DNA of 64,000 bases from the NCBI RefSeq assembly GCF_048773025.1, contig NW_027413957.1:434001-498000 (forward strand), in the 5' to 3' direction. Below, piece after piece: positions 9,645-22,982 of the stretch. Positions within the stretch are counted from its first letter, which is position 1, and each line of letters begins with the position of its first letter. The position numbers and the translations under genes were made by a program. Source of the stretch: Camelus bactrianus. Taxonomy: Eukaryota; Chordata; Mammalia; Artiodactyla; Camelidae. The notes below the pieces were generated by a model. The model made no database searches, was not told where the DNA came from, and saw nothing but the letters and a program-made list of their open reading frames with translations.

Positions 9645-9892
9645 AGTGCCGGTTTGAAATTCCAGTAGATTTCACTGTAAAATCGAGTTGGTGCTAGTTC
9701 TACCCTTATATATGTATGGAGTGCAGTTTGCAAATGAAAAGAAACTTTGTGTTCCCAACAAGCTAGGTGAAGGACGGCTTTCACACTATCTTATCTCTAA
9801 GAACTGAGCATGTGGAAAGACGTTCGTTCCTCCAGCACAAAGGGAAAGTTTTGCAGGAGAAACATTTACTTTGGTTTCTCTATCTGTTTCCT
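9645..9892 (+). repeat. Hybrid monomer m8/m12
   Basis: Left part is m8 (CCAGTAGATTTC, TAGTTCTACCC, GTGCAGTTTGC) and right part is m12 (CTAAGAACTG, GGAAAGACG, CTCCAGCAC). The switch lies in or just after the shared GAAGGACGGCTTTCACAC. It removes four monomer lengths and defines the 12-mer. The same join occurs in units 3, 4, 6, 8, 9, 10 and 13. Confidence 0.9.
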
Positions 9893-10878
9893 ACTGCCGT
9901 TTTGAAGTTCCTGCAGTTATCACTGGAAAACCGAATTGGAGCTAGTACATCCCCATATATATGTATGGAGTGGAGTTTGCAACTGAAAAGAATCTTTGTG
10001 TTCCCAACAAGCTAGGTGAAGGACGGCTTTCACACACACTTATCTCTCAGAATTAGAATGTGTAAAGATGTTCGTTCATCTAGCACAAAGGAACGGGTTG
10101 CAGGAGAAACTTTTACTGTGGTTTCTCAGTCTTTTTCCTAGTGCCGTTTGAAGATCCTGCAGTTTTAACTGTAAAACCGAGTTGGAGCTAGTAACTCCCA
10201 TATGTATGTATTGGATGGAGTAGCAACTGAAAAGAAACTTTATGTTCCCAACAAGCTAGGTGAAGGACTGCTTTCACACACAGATATCACACAGATTGTG
10301 CATGTGGAGTGACGTTCGTTCATCTAGCACATAGGGAACGGGTTGAAGGAGTAACTTTTACTGTGGTTTCTCAGTCTGTTTCCTAGTGCCGTTTTGAATT
10401 TCCTGCAGTTTTCACTTGAAAACAGTGTTGGAGCTAGTACATCCCCATATATATGTGTGGATTGGAGTTTTCTACTGAAAATAAACTTTGTGTTCCCAAC
10501 AAGCTAGGTGAAGGACGGCTTTCACACACACATATCTCTCAGAACTGAGCATGTGGAGAGACGAACGTTCATCTAGCACAAAGGGAAAGTGTTGCAGTAG
10601 ATAATTTTACTCTGGTTTCTCTGTCTGCTTTGTAGTGCCGGTTTGAAATTCCTGCATTTTTCACTGTAAAACCGATTTGGAGATAGTACCTTCCCTTATA
10701 TATGAATGGAGTGGAGTTGAAAATGAAAGGAAAATTTTTTCCCAACCAGCTAGTTGAAGGACGGCTTTAACACACACTTATCTCTCAGAACTGAAAGTTT
10801 GGAGAGCCGTTCGTTCATCTAGCACAAAGGGAACGGGTTGAAGTAGAAACTATACTCTGGTTTCCCAGTCTGTTTCCT

Positions 10879-13842
10879 AGTGCCGTTATGAAGTTCCTGC
10901 AGTTTTCACTGTAAAACCGAGTTGTTGCTAGTTATCCCCACATGTGTGTACGGAGTGGTGTTTGCAACTGAAAAGAAACTTTGTTTTCCCAACAAGGTAG
11001 GTGAAGGACGGCTTTCACACACACTTATCTCTCAGAACTGAGCATGTGGAGAGACGTTCGTTCATGTAGCACAAAAGGAACGGGTTGCAAGAGAATCTTT
11101 TACTCTGGTTTCTCAGTCTGTTTCCTAGTGCCTGTTTGAATTTCCTGCAGTTTTCACTGTAAAACCGAGTTGGAGATTGTACCTACCCTTATATATGTAT
11201 GGAGTGGTAATGCAACAGAAAAGAAAATTTTTTTCCCAAGAAGCTAGGTGAAGGACGGCATTCACACACACTTATCTCTCAGAAATGAACATGTGGAGAG
11301 ACGTTCGTTCATCTAGCGCAAAGGGAACGAGTTGTAGGAGAAACTTTTAATGTGGTTTCTCAGTCTTTTTCCTATTGCCGTTTTGATGTTCCTGCAGTTT
11401 TCACTGGAAAACCGTGTTGGAGCTAGTACATCCCCATATATATGTATGGAGTGGAGTTTGCACCTGAACAGAAACTTTGTTTTCCCAACAAACTAGGTGA
11501 AAGACGGCTTTCACACACACTTTTCCCTCAGAACTGAGCATGTGGAGAGACAAACGTTCATCTAGCACAAAAGGAACGTGTTGCAGGGGATACTTTTACT
11601 CTGGTTTCTCAGTCTGTTTTCTAGTGCCTTTTTGAAGTTCCTGCAGTTTTCACTGTAAAACCGAGTTGGAGATAGTACCTACCCTTATATATGTATGGAG
11701 TGGGGTTGCAACTGAAAAGAAAATTTTGTTCCCAACCAGCTAGGTGAAGGACGGCTTTCACACACACTTATCTCTCAGAACTGAGCATGTGGAGAGCCGT
11801 TCGTTCATCTAGCACAAAGGGAACGGTTTGAAGGAAAAACTATACTCTGGTTTCCTAGTCTGTTTCCTAGTGCCGGTATGAAGTTCCTGCAGTTTTAACT
11901 GTAAAACCGAGTTGGAGGTAGTAACTCCCTTATATATATATGGATTGGAGTAGCAACTGAAAAGAAACTTTATGTTCCCAACAAGCTAGGTGAAGGACGG
12001 CTATCACACACACTTAAACCTCAGAACTGAGCATGTAGAGAGACGTTCGTTCATCTAGCACAAAGGGATAGGGTTGCAGGGGGAATTTTTATTCTGGTTT
12101 CTCAGTCTGTTTCCTTCTGCCGTTTTGAAGTTCCTGCAGTTTTAACTGTAAAACCGAGTTGGAGGTAGTAACTCCCTTATATATATATGGATTGGAGTAG
12201 CAACTGAAAAGAAACTTTATGTTCCCAACAAGCTAGGTGAAGGACGGCTTTCACACACACTTATCACACAGATTGAGTATGTGGAGAGACGTTCATTCAT
12301 CTAGCACAAAGGAAACGGGTTGCAGTAGAAACTATTACTCTGGTTTCGAAGTCTCTTTCCTACTGCCGGTTTGAATCTCCTGCAATTTTCTCTGTAAAAC
12401 CGATTTGGAGCTGGTAATTCCCCATATATATGTATGGTGTGGAGATTGCTACTGAAAAGAATCTTTGTGTTGCCAACAAGCTTGTTTAAGGACGGCTTTC
12501 ACACACATTTATCCCTCAGTAAGGAGCATGTGGAGAGACGTTCGTTCATCCAGCACAAAGGGAACGGTTTGCAGGAGAAACTTTTACTCTGGTTTCTGTC
12601 TGTTTCCTAGTGCCGGTTTGAAATTCCAGTAGATTTCACTGTAAAATCGAGTTGGTGCTAGTTCTACCCTTATATATGTATGGAGTGCAGTTAGCAAATG
12701 AAAAGAAACTTTGTGTTCCCAACAAGCTAGGTGAAGGACGGCTTTCACACAATCTTATCTCTAAGAACTGAGCATGTGGAAAGACGTTCGTTCCTCCAGC
12801 ACAAAGGGAAAGTTTTGCAGGAGAAACATTTACTATGGTTTCTCTATCTGTTTCCTACTGCCGTTTTGAAGTTCCTGCAGTTATCACTGGAAAACCGAAT
12901 TGGAGCTAGTACATCCCCATATATATGTATGGAGTGGAGTTTGCAACTGAAAAGAATCTTTGTGTTCCCAACAAGCTAGGTGAAGGACGGCTTTCACACA
13001 CACTTATCTCTCAGAATTAGAATGTGTAAAGATGTTCGTTCATCTAGCACAAAGGAACGGGTTGCAGGAGAAACTTTTACTGTGGTTTCTCAGTCTTTTT
13101 CCTAGTGCCGTTTGAAGATCCTGCAGTTTTAACTGTAAAACCGAGTTGGAGCTAGTAACTCCCATATGTATGTATTGGATGGAGTAGCAACTGAAAAGAA
13201 ACTTTATGTTCCCAACAAGCTAGGTGAAGGACTGCTTTCACACACAGATATCACACAGATTGTGCATGTGGAGTGACGTTCGTTCATCTAGCACATAGGG
13301 AACGGGTTGAAGGAGTAACTTTTACTGTGGTTTCTCAGTCTGTTTCCTAGTGCCGTTTTGAATTTCCTGCAGTTTTCACTTGAAAACAGTGTTGGAGCTA
13401 GTACATCCCCATATATATGTGTGGATTGGAGTTTTCTACTGAAAATAAACTTTGTGTTCCCAACAAGCTAGGTGAAGGACGGCTTTCACACACACATATC
13501 TCTCAGAACTGAGCATGTGGAGAGACGAACGTTCATCTAGCACAAAGGGAAAGTGTTGCAGTAGATAATTTTACTCTGGTTTCTCTGTCTGCTTTGTAGT
13601 GCCGGTTTGAAATTCCTGCATTTTTCACTGTAAAACCGATTTGGAGATAGTACCTTCCCTTATATATGAATGGAGTGGAGTTGAAAATGAAAGGAAAATT
13701 TTTTCCCAACCAGCTAGTTGAAGGACGGCTTTAACACACACTTATCTCTCAGAACTGAAAGTTTGGAGAGCCGTTCGTTCATCTAGCACAAAGGGAACGG
13801 GTTGAAGTAGAAACTATACTCTGGTTTCCCAGTCTGTTTCCT
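10879..13842 (+). repeat. HOR unit 4: 12-mer
   Basis: Same build as unit 3, including the converted m6 and m8/m12 hybrid. m13 has GTTATCAC. Private changes include GCATGTAGAG in m5 and CAGTTAGCAAATG in the hybrid. It keeps CGTTCATTCATC in m6, as units 1 and 2 do. Confidence 0.93.
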
Positions 13843-15257
13843 AGTGCCGTTATGAAGTTCCTGCAGTTTTCACTGTAAAACCGAGTTGTTGCTAGTTATC
13901 CCCACATGTGTGTACGGAGTGGTGTTTGCAACTGAAAAGAAACTTTGTTTTCCCAACAAGGTAGGTGAAGGACGGCTTTCACACACACTTATCTCTCAGA
14001 ACTGAGCATGTGGAGAGACGTTCGTTCATGTAGCACAAAAGGAACGGGTTGCAAGAGAATCTTTTACTCTGGTTTCTCAGTCTGTTTCCTAGTGCCTGTT
14101 TGAATTTCCTGCAGTTTTCACTGTAAAACCGAGTTGGAGATTGTACCTACCCTTATATATGTATGGAGTGGTAATGCAACAGAAAAGAAAATTTTTTTCC
14201 CAAGAAGCTAGGTGAAGGACGGCATTCACACACACTTATCTCTCAGAAATGAACATGTGGAGAGACGTTCGTTCATCTAGCGCAAAGGGAACGAGTTGTA
14301 GGAGAAACTTTTAATGTGGTTTCTCAGTCTTTTTCCTATTGCCGTTTTGATGTTCCTGCAGTTTTCACTGGAAAACCGTGTTGGAGCTAGTACATCCCCA
14401 TATATATGTATGGAGTGGAGTTTGCACCTGAACAGAAACTTTGTTTTCCCAACAAACTAGGTGAAAGACGGCTTTCACACACACTTTTCCCTCAGAACTG
14501 AGCATGTGGAGAGACAAACGTTCATCTAGCACAAAAGGAACGTGTTGCAGGGGATACTTTTACTCTGGTTTCTCAGTCTGTTTTCTAGTGCCTTTTTGAA
14601 GTTCCTGCAGTTTTCACTGTAAAACCAAGTTGGAGATAGTACCTACCCTTATATATGTATGGAGTGGGGTTGCAACTGAAAAGAAAATTTTGTTCCCAAC
14701 CAGCTAGGTGAAGGACGGCTTTCACACACACTTATCTCTCAGAACTGAGCATGTGGAGAGCCGTTCGTTCATCTAGCACAAAGGGAACGGTTTGAAGGAA
14801 AAACTATACTCTGGTTTCCTAGTCTGTTTCCTAGTGCCGGTATGAAGTTCCTGCAGTTTTAACTGTAAAACCGAGTTGGAGGTAGTAACTCCCTTATATA
14901 TATATGGATTGGAGTAGCAACTGAAAAGAAACTTTATGTTCCCAACAAGCTAGGTGAAGGACGGCTATCACACACACTTAAACCTCAGAACTGAGCATGC
15001 GGAGAGACGTTCGTTCATCTAGCACAAAGGGATAGGGTTGCAGGGGGAATTTTTATTCTGGTTTCTCAGTCTGTTTCCTTCTGCCGTTTTGAAGTTCCTG
15101 CAGTTATATCTGGAAAACGAAATTGGAGCTAGTACATCCCCATATATATGTATGGAGCGGAGTTCGCAACTGAAAAGAAACTTTGTGTTCCGAACAAGAT
15201 AGCTGAAGGACGGCTTTCACACACACTTATCACACAGATTGAGTATGTGGAGAGACG

Positions 15258-15285
15258 TTCGTTCATCTAGCACAAAGGAAACGGG
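15258..15285 (+). other. Split CENP-B-box-like sequence (representative)
   Basis: TTCGTT (15,258-15,263) and GGAAACGGG (15,277-15,285) match the left and right parts of the mammalian CENP-B box (TTCGTTGGAAACGGGA) but stand 13 bp apart. Most monomers have the variant TTCGTT plus GGAACGGG. CENP-B needs the contiguous spacing, so binding is not expected. The match may be chance or a relic. Confidence 0.3.
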
Positions 15286-15574
15286 TTGCAGTAGAAACTA
15301 TTACTCTGGTTTCGAAGTCTCTTTCCTACTGCCGGTTTGAATCTCCTGCAATTTTCTCTGTAAAACCGATTTGGAGCTGGTAATTCCCCATATATATGTA
15401 TGGTGTGGAGATTGCTACTGAAAAGAATCTTTGTGTTGCCAACAAGCTTGTTTAAGGACGGCTTTCACACACATTTATCCCTCAGTAAGGAGCATGTGGA
15501 GAGACGTTCGTTCATCCAGCACAAAGGGAACGGTTTGCAGGAGAAACTTTTACTCTGGTTTCTGTCTGTTTCCT

Positions 15575-15822
15575 AGTGCCGGTTTGAAATTCCAGTAGAT
15601 TTCACTGTAAAATCGAGTTGGTGCTAGTTCTACCCTTATATATGTATGGAGTGCAGTTTGCAAATGAAAAGAAACTTTGTGTTCCCAACAAGCTAGGTGA
15701 AGGACGGCTTTCACACACACTTATCTCTCGGAACTGAGCATGTGGAGAGACGTATGTTCTTCTAGCACAAAAGGAACGTGTTGCAGGAGATACTTTTACT
15801 CTGGTTTCTCAGTCTGTTTTCT
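15575..15822 (+). repeat. Hybrid monomer m8/m9
   Basis: m8 through CTCTCGGAACTG, then m9 from ACGTATGTTCTTC. The switch lies within the shared GCATGTGGAGAGACGT. It removes one monomer length. The same join recurs at 21,007-21,255. Confidence 0.9.
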
Positions 15823-17549
15823 AGTGCCTTTTTGAAGTTCCTGCAGTTTTCACTGTAAAACCGAGTTGGAGATTGTACCTACCCTTATATATGTATGGAG
15901 TGGAGGTGCCACTGAAAAGAAAATTTTGTTCCCAACCAGCTAGGTGAAGGACGGCTTTCACACACACTTATCTCTCAGAACTGAGCATGTGGAGAGACGT
16001 TCGTTCATCTAGCACAAAGGGAACGGATTGAAGGAGAAACTATACTCTGGTTTCCCAGTCTGTTTCCTAGTGCCGGTATGAAGTTCCTGCCGTTTTAACT
16101 GTAAAACCGGGTTGGAGCTAGTAACTCCCTTATATATGTATGGATTGGAATAGCAACTGAAAAGAAACTTTATGTTCCCAACAAGCTAGGTGAAGGACGG
16201 CTTTCACACACACTTAACTCTCAGAACTGAGCATGTGGACAGACGTTCGTTCATTTAGCACAAAGGGATAGGGTTGCAGGAGGAACTTTTGCTCTGGTTT
16301 CTCAGTCTGTTTCCTCATGCTGGATTGATGTTCCTGCAGTTTTCACTGTAAAACCGAGATGGAAGTATTACCTCCCCATATATATGTATGGAGATGAGTT
16401 TGCAACTGAAAAGAAATTTTTTTTTCCAAGAAGCTAAGTGAAGGGCGGCTTTCACAGAATCTTATCTCTAAGAACTGAGCATGTGGAAAGACGTTCGTTC
16501 CTCCAGCACAAAGGGAAATTTTTGCAGGAGAAACATTTACTATGGTTTCTCTATCTGTTTCCTACTGCCGTTTTGAAGTTCCTGCAGTTATCACTGGAAA
16601 ACCGAATTGGAGCTAGTACATCCCCATATATATGTATGGAGTGGAGTTTGCAACTGAAAAGAATCTTTGTGTTCCCAACAAGCTAGGTGAAGGACGGCTT
16701 TCACACACACTTATCTCTCAGAATTAGAATGTGTAAAGATGTTCGTTCATCTAGCACAAAGGAACGGGTTGCAGGAGAAACTTTTACTGTGGTTTCTCAG
16801 TCTTTTTCCTAGTGCCGTTTGAAGATCCTGCAGTTTTAACTGTAAAACCGAGTTGGAGCTAGTAACTCCCATATGTATCTATTGGATGGAGTAGCAACTG
16901 AAAAGAAACTGTATGTTCCCAACAAGCTAGGTGAAGGACTGCTTTCACACACAGATATCACACAGATTGTGCATGTGGAGTGACGTTCGTTCATCTAGCA
17001 CATAGGGAATGGGTTGAAGGAGTAACTTTTACTGTGGTTTCTCAGTCTGTTTCCTAGTGCCGTTTTGAATTTCCTGCAGTTTTCACTTGAAAACAGTGTT
17101 GGAGCTAGTACATCCCCATATATATGTGTGGATTGGAGTTTTCTACTGAAAATAAACTTTGTGTTCCCAACAAGCTAGGTGAAGGACGGCTTTCACACAC
17201 ACATATCTCTCAGAACTGAGCATGTGGAGAGACGAACGTTCATCTAGCACAAAGGGAAAGTGTTGCAGTAGATAATTTTACTCTGGTTTCTCTGTCTGCT
17301 TTGTAGTGCCGGTTTGAAATTCCTGCATTTTTCACTGTAAAACCGATTTGGAGATAGTACCTTCCCTTATATATGAATGGAGTGGAGTTGAAAATGAAAG
17401 GAAAATTTTTTCCCAACCAGCTAGTTGAAGGACGGCTTTAACACACACTTATCTCTCAGAACTGAAAGTTTGGAGAGCCGTTCGTTCATCTAGCACAAAG
17501 GGAACGGGTTGAAGTAGAAACTATACTCTGGTTTCCCAGTCTGTTTCCT

Positions 17550-20513
17550 AGTGCCGTTATGAAGTTCCTGCAGTTTTCACTGTAAAACCGAGTTGTTGCT
17601 AGTTATCCCCACATGTGTGTACAGAGTGGTGTTTGCAACTGAAAAGAAACTTTGTTTTCCCAACAAGGTAGGTGAAGGACGGCTTTCACACACACTTATC
17701 TCTCAGAACTGAGCATGTGGAGAGACGTTCGTTCATGTAGCACAAAAGGAACGGGTTGCAAGAGAATCTTTTACTCTGGTTTCTCAGTCTGTTTCCTAGT
17801 GCCTGTTTGAATTTCCTGCAGTTTTCACTGTAAAACCGAGTTGGAGATTGTACCTACCCTTATATATGTATGGAGTGGTAATGCAACAGAAAAGAAAATT
17901 TTTTTCCCAAGAAGCTAGGTGAAGGACGGCATTCACACACACTTATCTCTCAGAAATGAACATGTGGAGAGACGTTCGTTCATCTAGCGCAAAGGGAACG
18001 AGTTGTAGGAGAAACTTTTAATGTGGTTTCTCAGTCTTTTTCCTATTGCCGTTTTGATGTTCCTGCAGTTTTCACTGGAAAACCGTGTTGGAGCTAGTAC
18101 ATCCCCATATATATGTATGGAGTGGAGTTTGCACCTGAACAGAAACTTTGTTTTCCCAACAAACTAGGTGAAAGACGGCTTTCACACACACTTTTCCCTC
18201 AGAACTGAGCATGTGGAGAGACAAACGTTCATCTAGCACAAAAGGAACGTGTTGCAGGGGATACTTTTACTCTGGTTTCTCAGTCTGTTTTCTAGTGCCT
18301 TTTTGAAGTTCCTGCAGTTTTCACTGTAAAACCGAGTTGGAGATAGTACCTACCCTTATATATGTATGGAGTGGGGTTGCAACTGAAAAGAAAATTTTGT
18401 TCCCAACCAGCTAGGTGAAGGACGGCTTTCACACACACTTATCTCTCAGAACTGAGCATGTGGAGAGCCGTTCGTTCATCTAGCACAAAGGGAACGGTTT
18501 GAAGGAAAAACTATACTCTGGTTTCCTAGTCTGTTTCCTAGTGCCGGTATGAAGTTCCTGCAGTTTTAACTGTAAAACCGAGTTGGAGGTAGTAACTCCC
18601 TTATATATATATGGATTGGAGTAGCAACTGAAAAGAAACTTTATGTTCCCAACAAGCTAGGTGAAGGACGGCTATCACACACACTTAAACCTCAGAACTG
18701 AGCATGTGGAGAGACGTTCGTTCATCTAGCACAAAGGGATAGGGTTGCAGGGGGAATTTTTATTCTGGTTTCTCAGTCTGTTTCCTTCTGCCGTTTTGAA
18801 GTTCCTGCAGTTTTAACTGTAAAACCGAGTTGGAGGTAGTAACTCCCTTATATATATATGGTTTGGAGTAGCAACTGAAAAGAAACTTTATGTTCCCAAC
18901 AAGCTAGGTGAAGGACGGCTTTCACACACACTTATCACACAGATTGAGTATGTGGAGAGACGTTCGTTCATCTAGCACAAAGGAAACGGGTTGCAGTAGA
19001 AACTATTACTCTGGTTTCGAAGTCTCTTTCCTACTGCCGGTTTGAATCTCCTGCAATTTTCTCTGTAAAACCGATTTGGAGCTGGTAATTCCCCATATAT
19101 ATGTATGGTGTGGAGATTGCTACTGAAAAGAATCTTTGTGTTGCCAACAAGCTTGTTTAAGGACGGCTTTCACACACATTTATCCCTCAGTAAGGAGCAT
19201 GTGGAGAGACGTTCGTTCATCCAGCACAAAGGGAACGGTTTGCAGGAGAAACTTTTACTCTGGTTTCTGTCTGTTTCCTAGTGCCGGTTTGAAATTCCAG
19301 TAGATTTCACTGTAAAATCGAGTTGGTGCTAGTTCTACCCTTATATATGTATGGAGTGCAGTTTGCAAATGAAAAGAAACTTTGTGTTCCCAACAAGCTA
19401 GGTGAAGGACGGCTTTCACACAATCTTATCTCTAAGAACTGAGCATGTGGAAAGACGTTCGTTCCTCCAGCACAAAGGGAAAGTTTTGCAGGAGAAACAT
19501 TTACTATGGTTTCTCTATCTGTTTCCTACTGCCGTTTTGAAGTTCCTGCAGTTATCACTGGAAAACCGAATTGGAGCTAGTACATCCCCATATATATGTA
19601 TGGAGTGGAGTTTGCAACTGAAAAGAATCTTTGTGTTCCCAACAAGCTAGGTGAAGGACGGCTTTCACACACACTTATCTCTCAGAATTAGAATGTGTAA
19701 AGATGTTCGTTCATCTAGCACAAAGGAATGGGTTGCAGGAGAAACTTTTACTGTGGTTTCTCAGTCTTTTTCCTAGTGCCGTTTGAAGATCCTGCAGTTT
19801 TAACTGTAAAACCGAGTTGGAGCTAGTAACTCCCATATGTATGTATTGGATGGAGTAGCAACTGAAAAGAAACTTTATGTTCCCAACAAGCTAGGTGAAG
19901 GACTGCTTTCACACACAGATATCACACAGATTGTGCATGTGGAGTGACGTTCGTTCATCTAGCACATAGGGAACGGGTTGAAGGAGTAACTTTTACTGTG
20001 GTTTCTCAGTCTGTTTCCTAGTGCCGTTTTGAATTTCCTGCAGTTTTCACTTGAAAACAGTGTTGGAGCTAGTACATCCCCATATATATGTGTGGATTGG
20101 AGTTTTCTACTGAAAATAAACTTTGTGTTCCCAACAAGCTAGGTGAAGGACGGCTTTCACACACACATATCTCTCAGAACTGAGCATGTGGAGAGACGAA
20201 CGTTCATCTAGCACAAAGGGAAAGTGTTGCAGTAGATAATTTTACTCTGGTTTCTCTGTCTGCTTTGTAGTGCCGGTTTGAAATTCCTGCATTTTTCACT
20301 GTAAAACCGATTTGGAGATAGTACCTTCCCTTATATATGAATGGAGTGGAGTTGAAAATGAAAGGAAAATTTTTTCCCAACCAGCTAGTTGAAGGACGGC
20401 TTTAACACACACTTATCTCTCAGAACTGAAAGTTTGGAGAGCCGTTCGTTCATCTAGCACAAAGGGAACGGGTTGAAGTAGAAACTATACTCTGGTTTCC
20501 CAGTCTGTTTCCT
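17550..20513 (+). repeat. HOR unit 6: 12-mer
   Basis: Same build as units 3 and 4 (converted m6, m8/m12 hybrid, GTTATCAC m13). It shares ATATATGGTTTGG in the converted m6 with unit 8. Private CpG transitions lie at 17,623 (GTACAGAG in m1) and 19,729 (GGAATGGG in m13). Confidence 0.93.
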
Positions 20514-22982
20514 AGTGCCGTTATGAAGTTCCTGCAGTTTTCACTGTAAAACCGAGTTGTTGCTAGTTATCCCCACATGTGTGTACGGAGTGGTGTTTGC
20601 AACTGAAAAGAAACTTTGTTTTCCCAACAAGGTAGGTGAAGGACGGCTTTCACACACACTTATCTCTCAGAACTGAGCATGTGGAGAGACGTTCGTTCAT
20701 GTAGCACAAAAGGAACGGGTTGCAAGAGAATCTTTTACTCTGGTTTCTCAGTCTGTTTCCTAGTGCCTGTTTGAATTTCCTGCAGTTTTCACTGTAAAAC
20801 CGAGTTGGAGATTGTACCTACCCTTATATATGTATGGAGTGGTAATTCAACAGAAAAGAAAATTTTTTTCCCAAGAAGCTAGGTGAAGGACGGCATTCAC
20901 ACACACTTATCTCTCAGAAATGAACATGTGGAGAGACGTTCGTTCATCTAGCGCAAAGGGAACGGTTTGCAGGAGAAACTTTTACTCTGGTTTCTGTCTG
21001 TTTCCTAGTGCCGGTTTGAAATTCCAGTAGATTTCACTGTAAAATCGAGTTGGTGCTAGTTCTACCCTTATATATGTATGGAGTGCAGTTTTACAAATGA
21101 AAAGAAACTTTGTGTTCCCAACAAGCTAGGTGAAGGACGGCTTTCACACACACTTATCTCTCGGAACTGAGCATGTGGAGAGACGTATGTTCTTCTAGCA
21201 CAAAAGGAACGTGTTGCAGGAGATACTTTTACTCTGGTTTCTCAGTCTGTTTTCTAGTGCCTTTTTGAAGTTCCTGCAGTTTTCACTGTAAAACCGAGTT
21301 GGAGATAGTACCTACCCTTATATATGTATGGAGTGGAGGTGCCACTGAAAAGAAAATTTTGTTCCCAACCAGCTAGGTGAAGGACGGCTTTCACACACAC
21401 TTATCTCTCAGAACTGAGCATGTGGAGAGACGTTCGTTCATCTAGCACAAAGGGAACGGATTGAAGGAGAAACTATACTCTGGTTTCCCAGTCTGTTTCC
21501 TAGTGCCGGTATGAAGTTCCTGCCGTTTTAACTGTAAAACCGGGTTGGAGCTAGTAACTCCCTTATATATGTATGGATTGGAATAGCAACTGAAAAGAAA
21601 CTTTATGTTCCCAACAAGCTAGGTGAAGGACGGCTTTCACACACACTTAACTCTCAGAACTGAGCATGTGGACAGACGTTCGTTCATCTAGCACAAAGGG
21701 ATAGGTTTGCAGGAGGAACTTTTGCTCTGGTTTCTCAGTCTGTTTCCTCATGCTGGTTTGATGTTCCTGCAGTTTTCACTGTAAAACCGAGATGGAAGTA
21801 TTACCTCCCCATATATATGTATGGAGATGAGTTTGCAACTGAAAAGAAATTTTTTTTTCCAAGAAGCTAAGTGAAGGGCGGCTTTCACACAATCTTATCT
21901 CTAAGAACTGAGCATGTGGAAAGACGTTCGTTCCTCCAGCACAAAGGGAAAGTTTTGCAGGAGAAACATTTACTATGGTTTCTCTATCTGTTTCCTACTG
22001 CCGTTTTGAAGTTCCTGCAGTTATCACTGGAAAACCGAATTGGAGCTAGTACATCCCCATATATATGTATGGAGTGGAGTTTGCAACTGAAAAGAATCTT
22101 TGTGTTCCCAACAAGCTAGGTGAAGGACGGCTTTCACACACACTTATCTCTCAGAATTAGAATGTGTAAAGATGTTCGTTCATCTAGCACAAAGGAACGG
22201 GTTGCAGGAGAAACTTTTACTGTGGTTTCTCAGTCTTTTTCCTAGTGCCGTTTGAAGATCCTGCAGTTTTAACTGTAAAACCGAGTTGGAGCTAGTAACT
22301 CCCATATGTATGTATTGGATGGAGTAGCAACTGAAAAGAAACTTTATGTTCCCAACAAGCTAGGTGAAGGACTGCTTTCACACACAGATATCACACAGAT
22401 TGTGCATGTGGAGTGACGTTCGTTCATCTAGCACATAGGGAACGGGTTGAAGGAGTAACTTTTACTGTGGTTTCTCAGTCTGTTTCCTAGTGCCGTTTTG
22501 AATTTCCTGCAGTTTTCACTTGAAAACAGTGTTGGAGCTAGTACATCCCCATATATATGTGTGGATTGGAGTTTTCTACTGAAAATAAACTTTGTGTTCC
22601 CAACAAGCTAGGTGAAGGACGGCTTTCACACACACATATCTCTCAGAACTGAGCATGTGGAGAGACGAACGTTCATCTAGCACAAAGGGAAAGTGTTGCA
22701 GTAGATAATTTTACTCTGGTTTCTCTGTCTGCTTTGTAGTGCCGGTTTGAAATTCCTGCATTTTTCACTGTAAAACCGATTTGGAGATAGTACCTTCCCT
22801 TATATATGAATGGAGTGGAGTTGAAAATGAAAGGAAAATTTTTTCCCAACCAGCTAGTTGAAGGACGGCTTTAACACACACTTATCTCTCAGAACTGAAA
22901 GTTTGGAGAGCCGTTCGTTCATCTAGCACAAAGGGAACGGGTTGAAGTAGAAACTATACTCTGGTTTCCCAGTCTGTTTCCT
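20514..22982 (+). repeat. HOR unit 7: 10-mer with two fusions
   Basis: Order: m1, hybrid m2/m7 (20,762-21,006), hybrid m8/m9 (21,007-21,255), m10-m16. The first fusion passes from m2 (CATCTAGCGC) to m7 (GGTTTGCAGG) and removes five monomer lengths. The second is the junction also seen in unit 5. The m12 centre is TCCAAGAAGCTAAGTG, again like unit 5. It therefore looks like a 15-mer of the unit 5 kind that lost a further block. Confidence 0.92.
20762..21006 (+). repeat. Hybrid monomer m2/m7
   Basis: m2 through CATCTAGCGCAAAGG, then m7 from GGTTTGCAGGAGAAAC to its TTTCTGTCTG end. Five monomer lengths are lost. Found only in unit 7. Confidence 0.9.

Larger units (their letters stand above)
7915..10878 (+). 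repeat. HOR unit 3: 12-mer (m9-m12 block lost, m6 converted)
   Basis: Order: m1-m5, converted m6 (9,152-9,397), m7, hybrid m8/m12 (9,645-9,892), m13-m16. The hybrid starts as m8 (CCAGTAGATTTC) and ends as m12 (GGAAAGACG, CTCCAGCAC). A private change gives CACACTATCTTATC at the hybrid point. m13 has the GTTATCAC form. Confidence 0.93.
13843..17549 (+). repeat. HOR unit 5: 15-mer (m8/m9 fusion)
   Basis: Order: m1-m7 with the original m6, hybrid m8/m9 (15,575-15,822), m10-m16. The hybrid is m8 through CTCTCGGAACTG and m9 from ACGTATGTTCTTC, so one monomer length is lost. m12 has the TCCAAGAAGCTAAGTG centre. CpG transitions private to this unit lie at 14,627 (CG to CA in m4) and 17,010 (CG to TG in m14). 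Confidence 0.93.
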
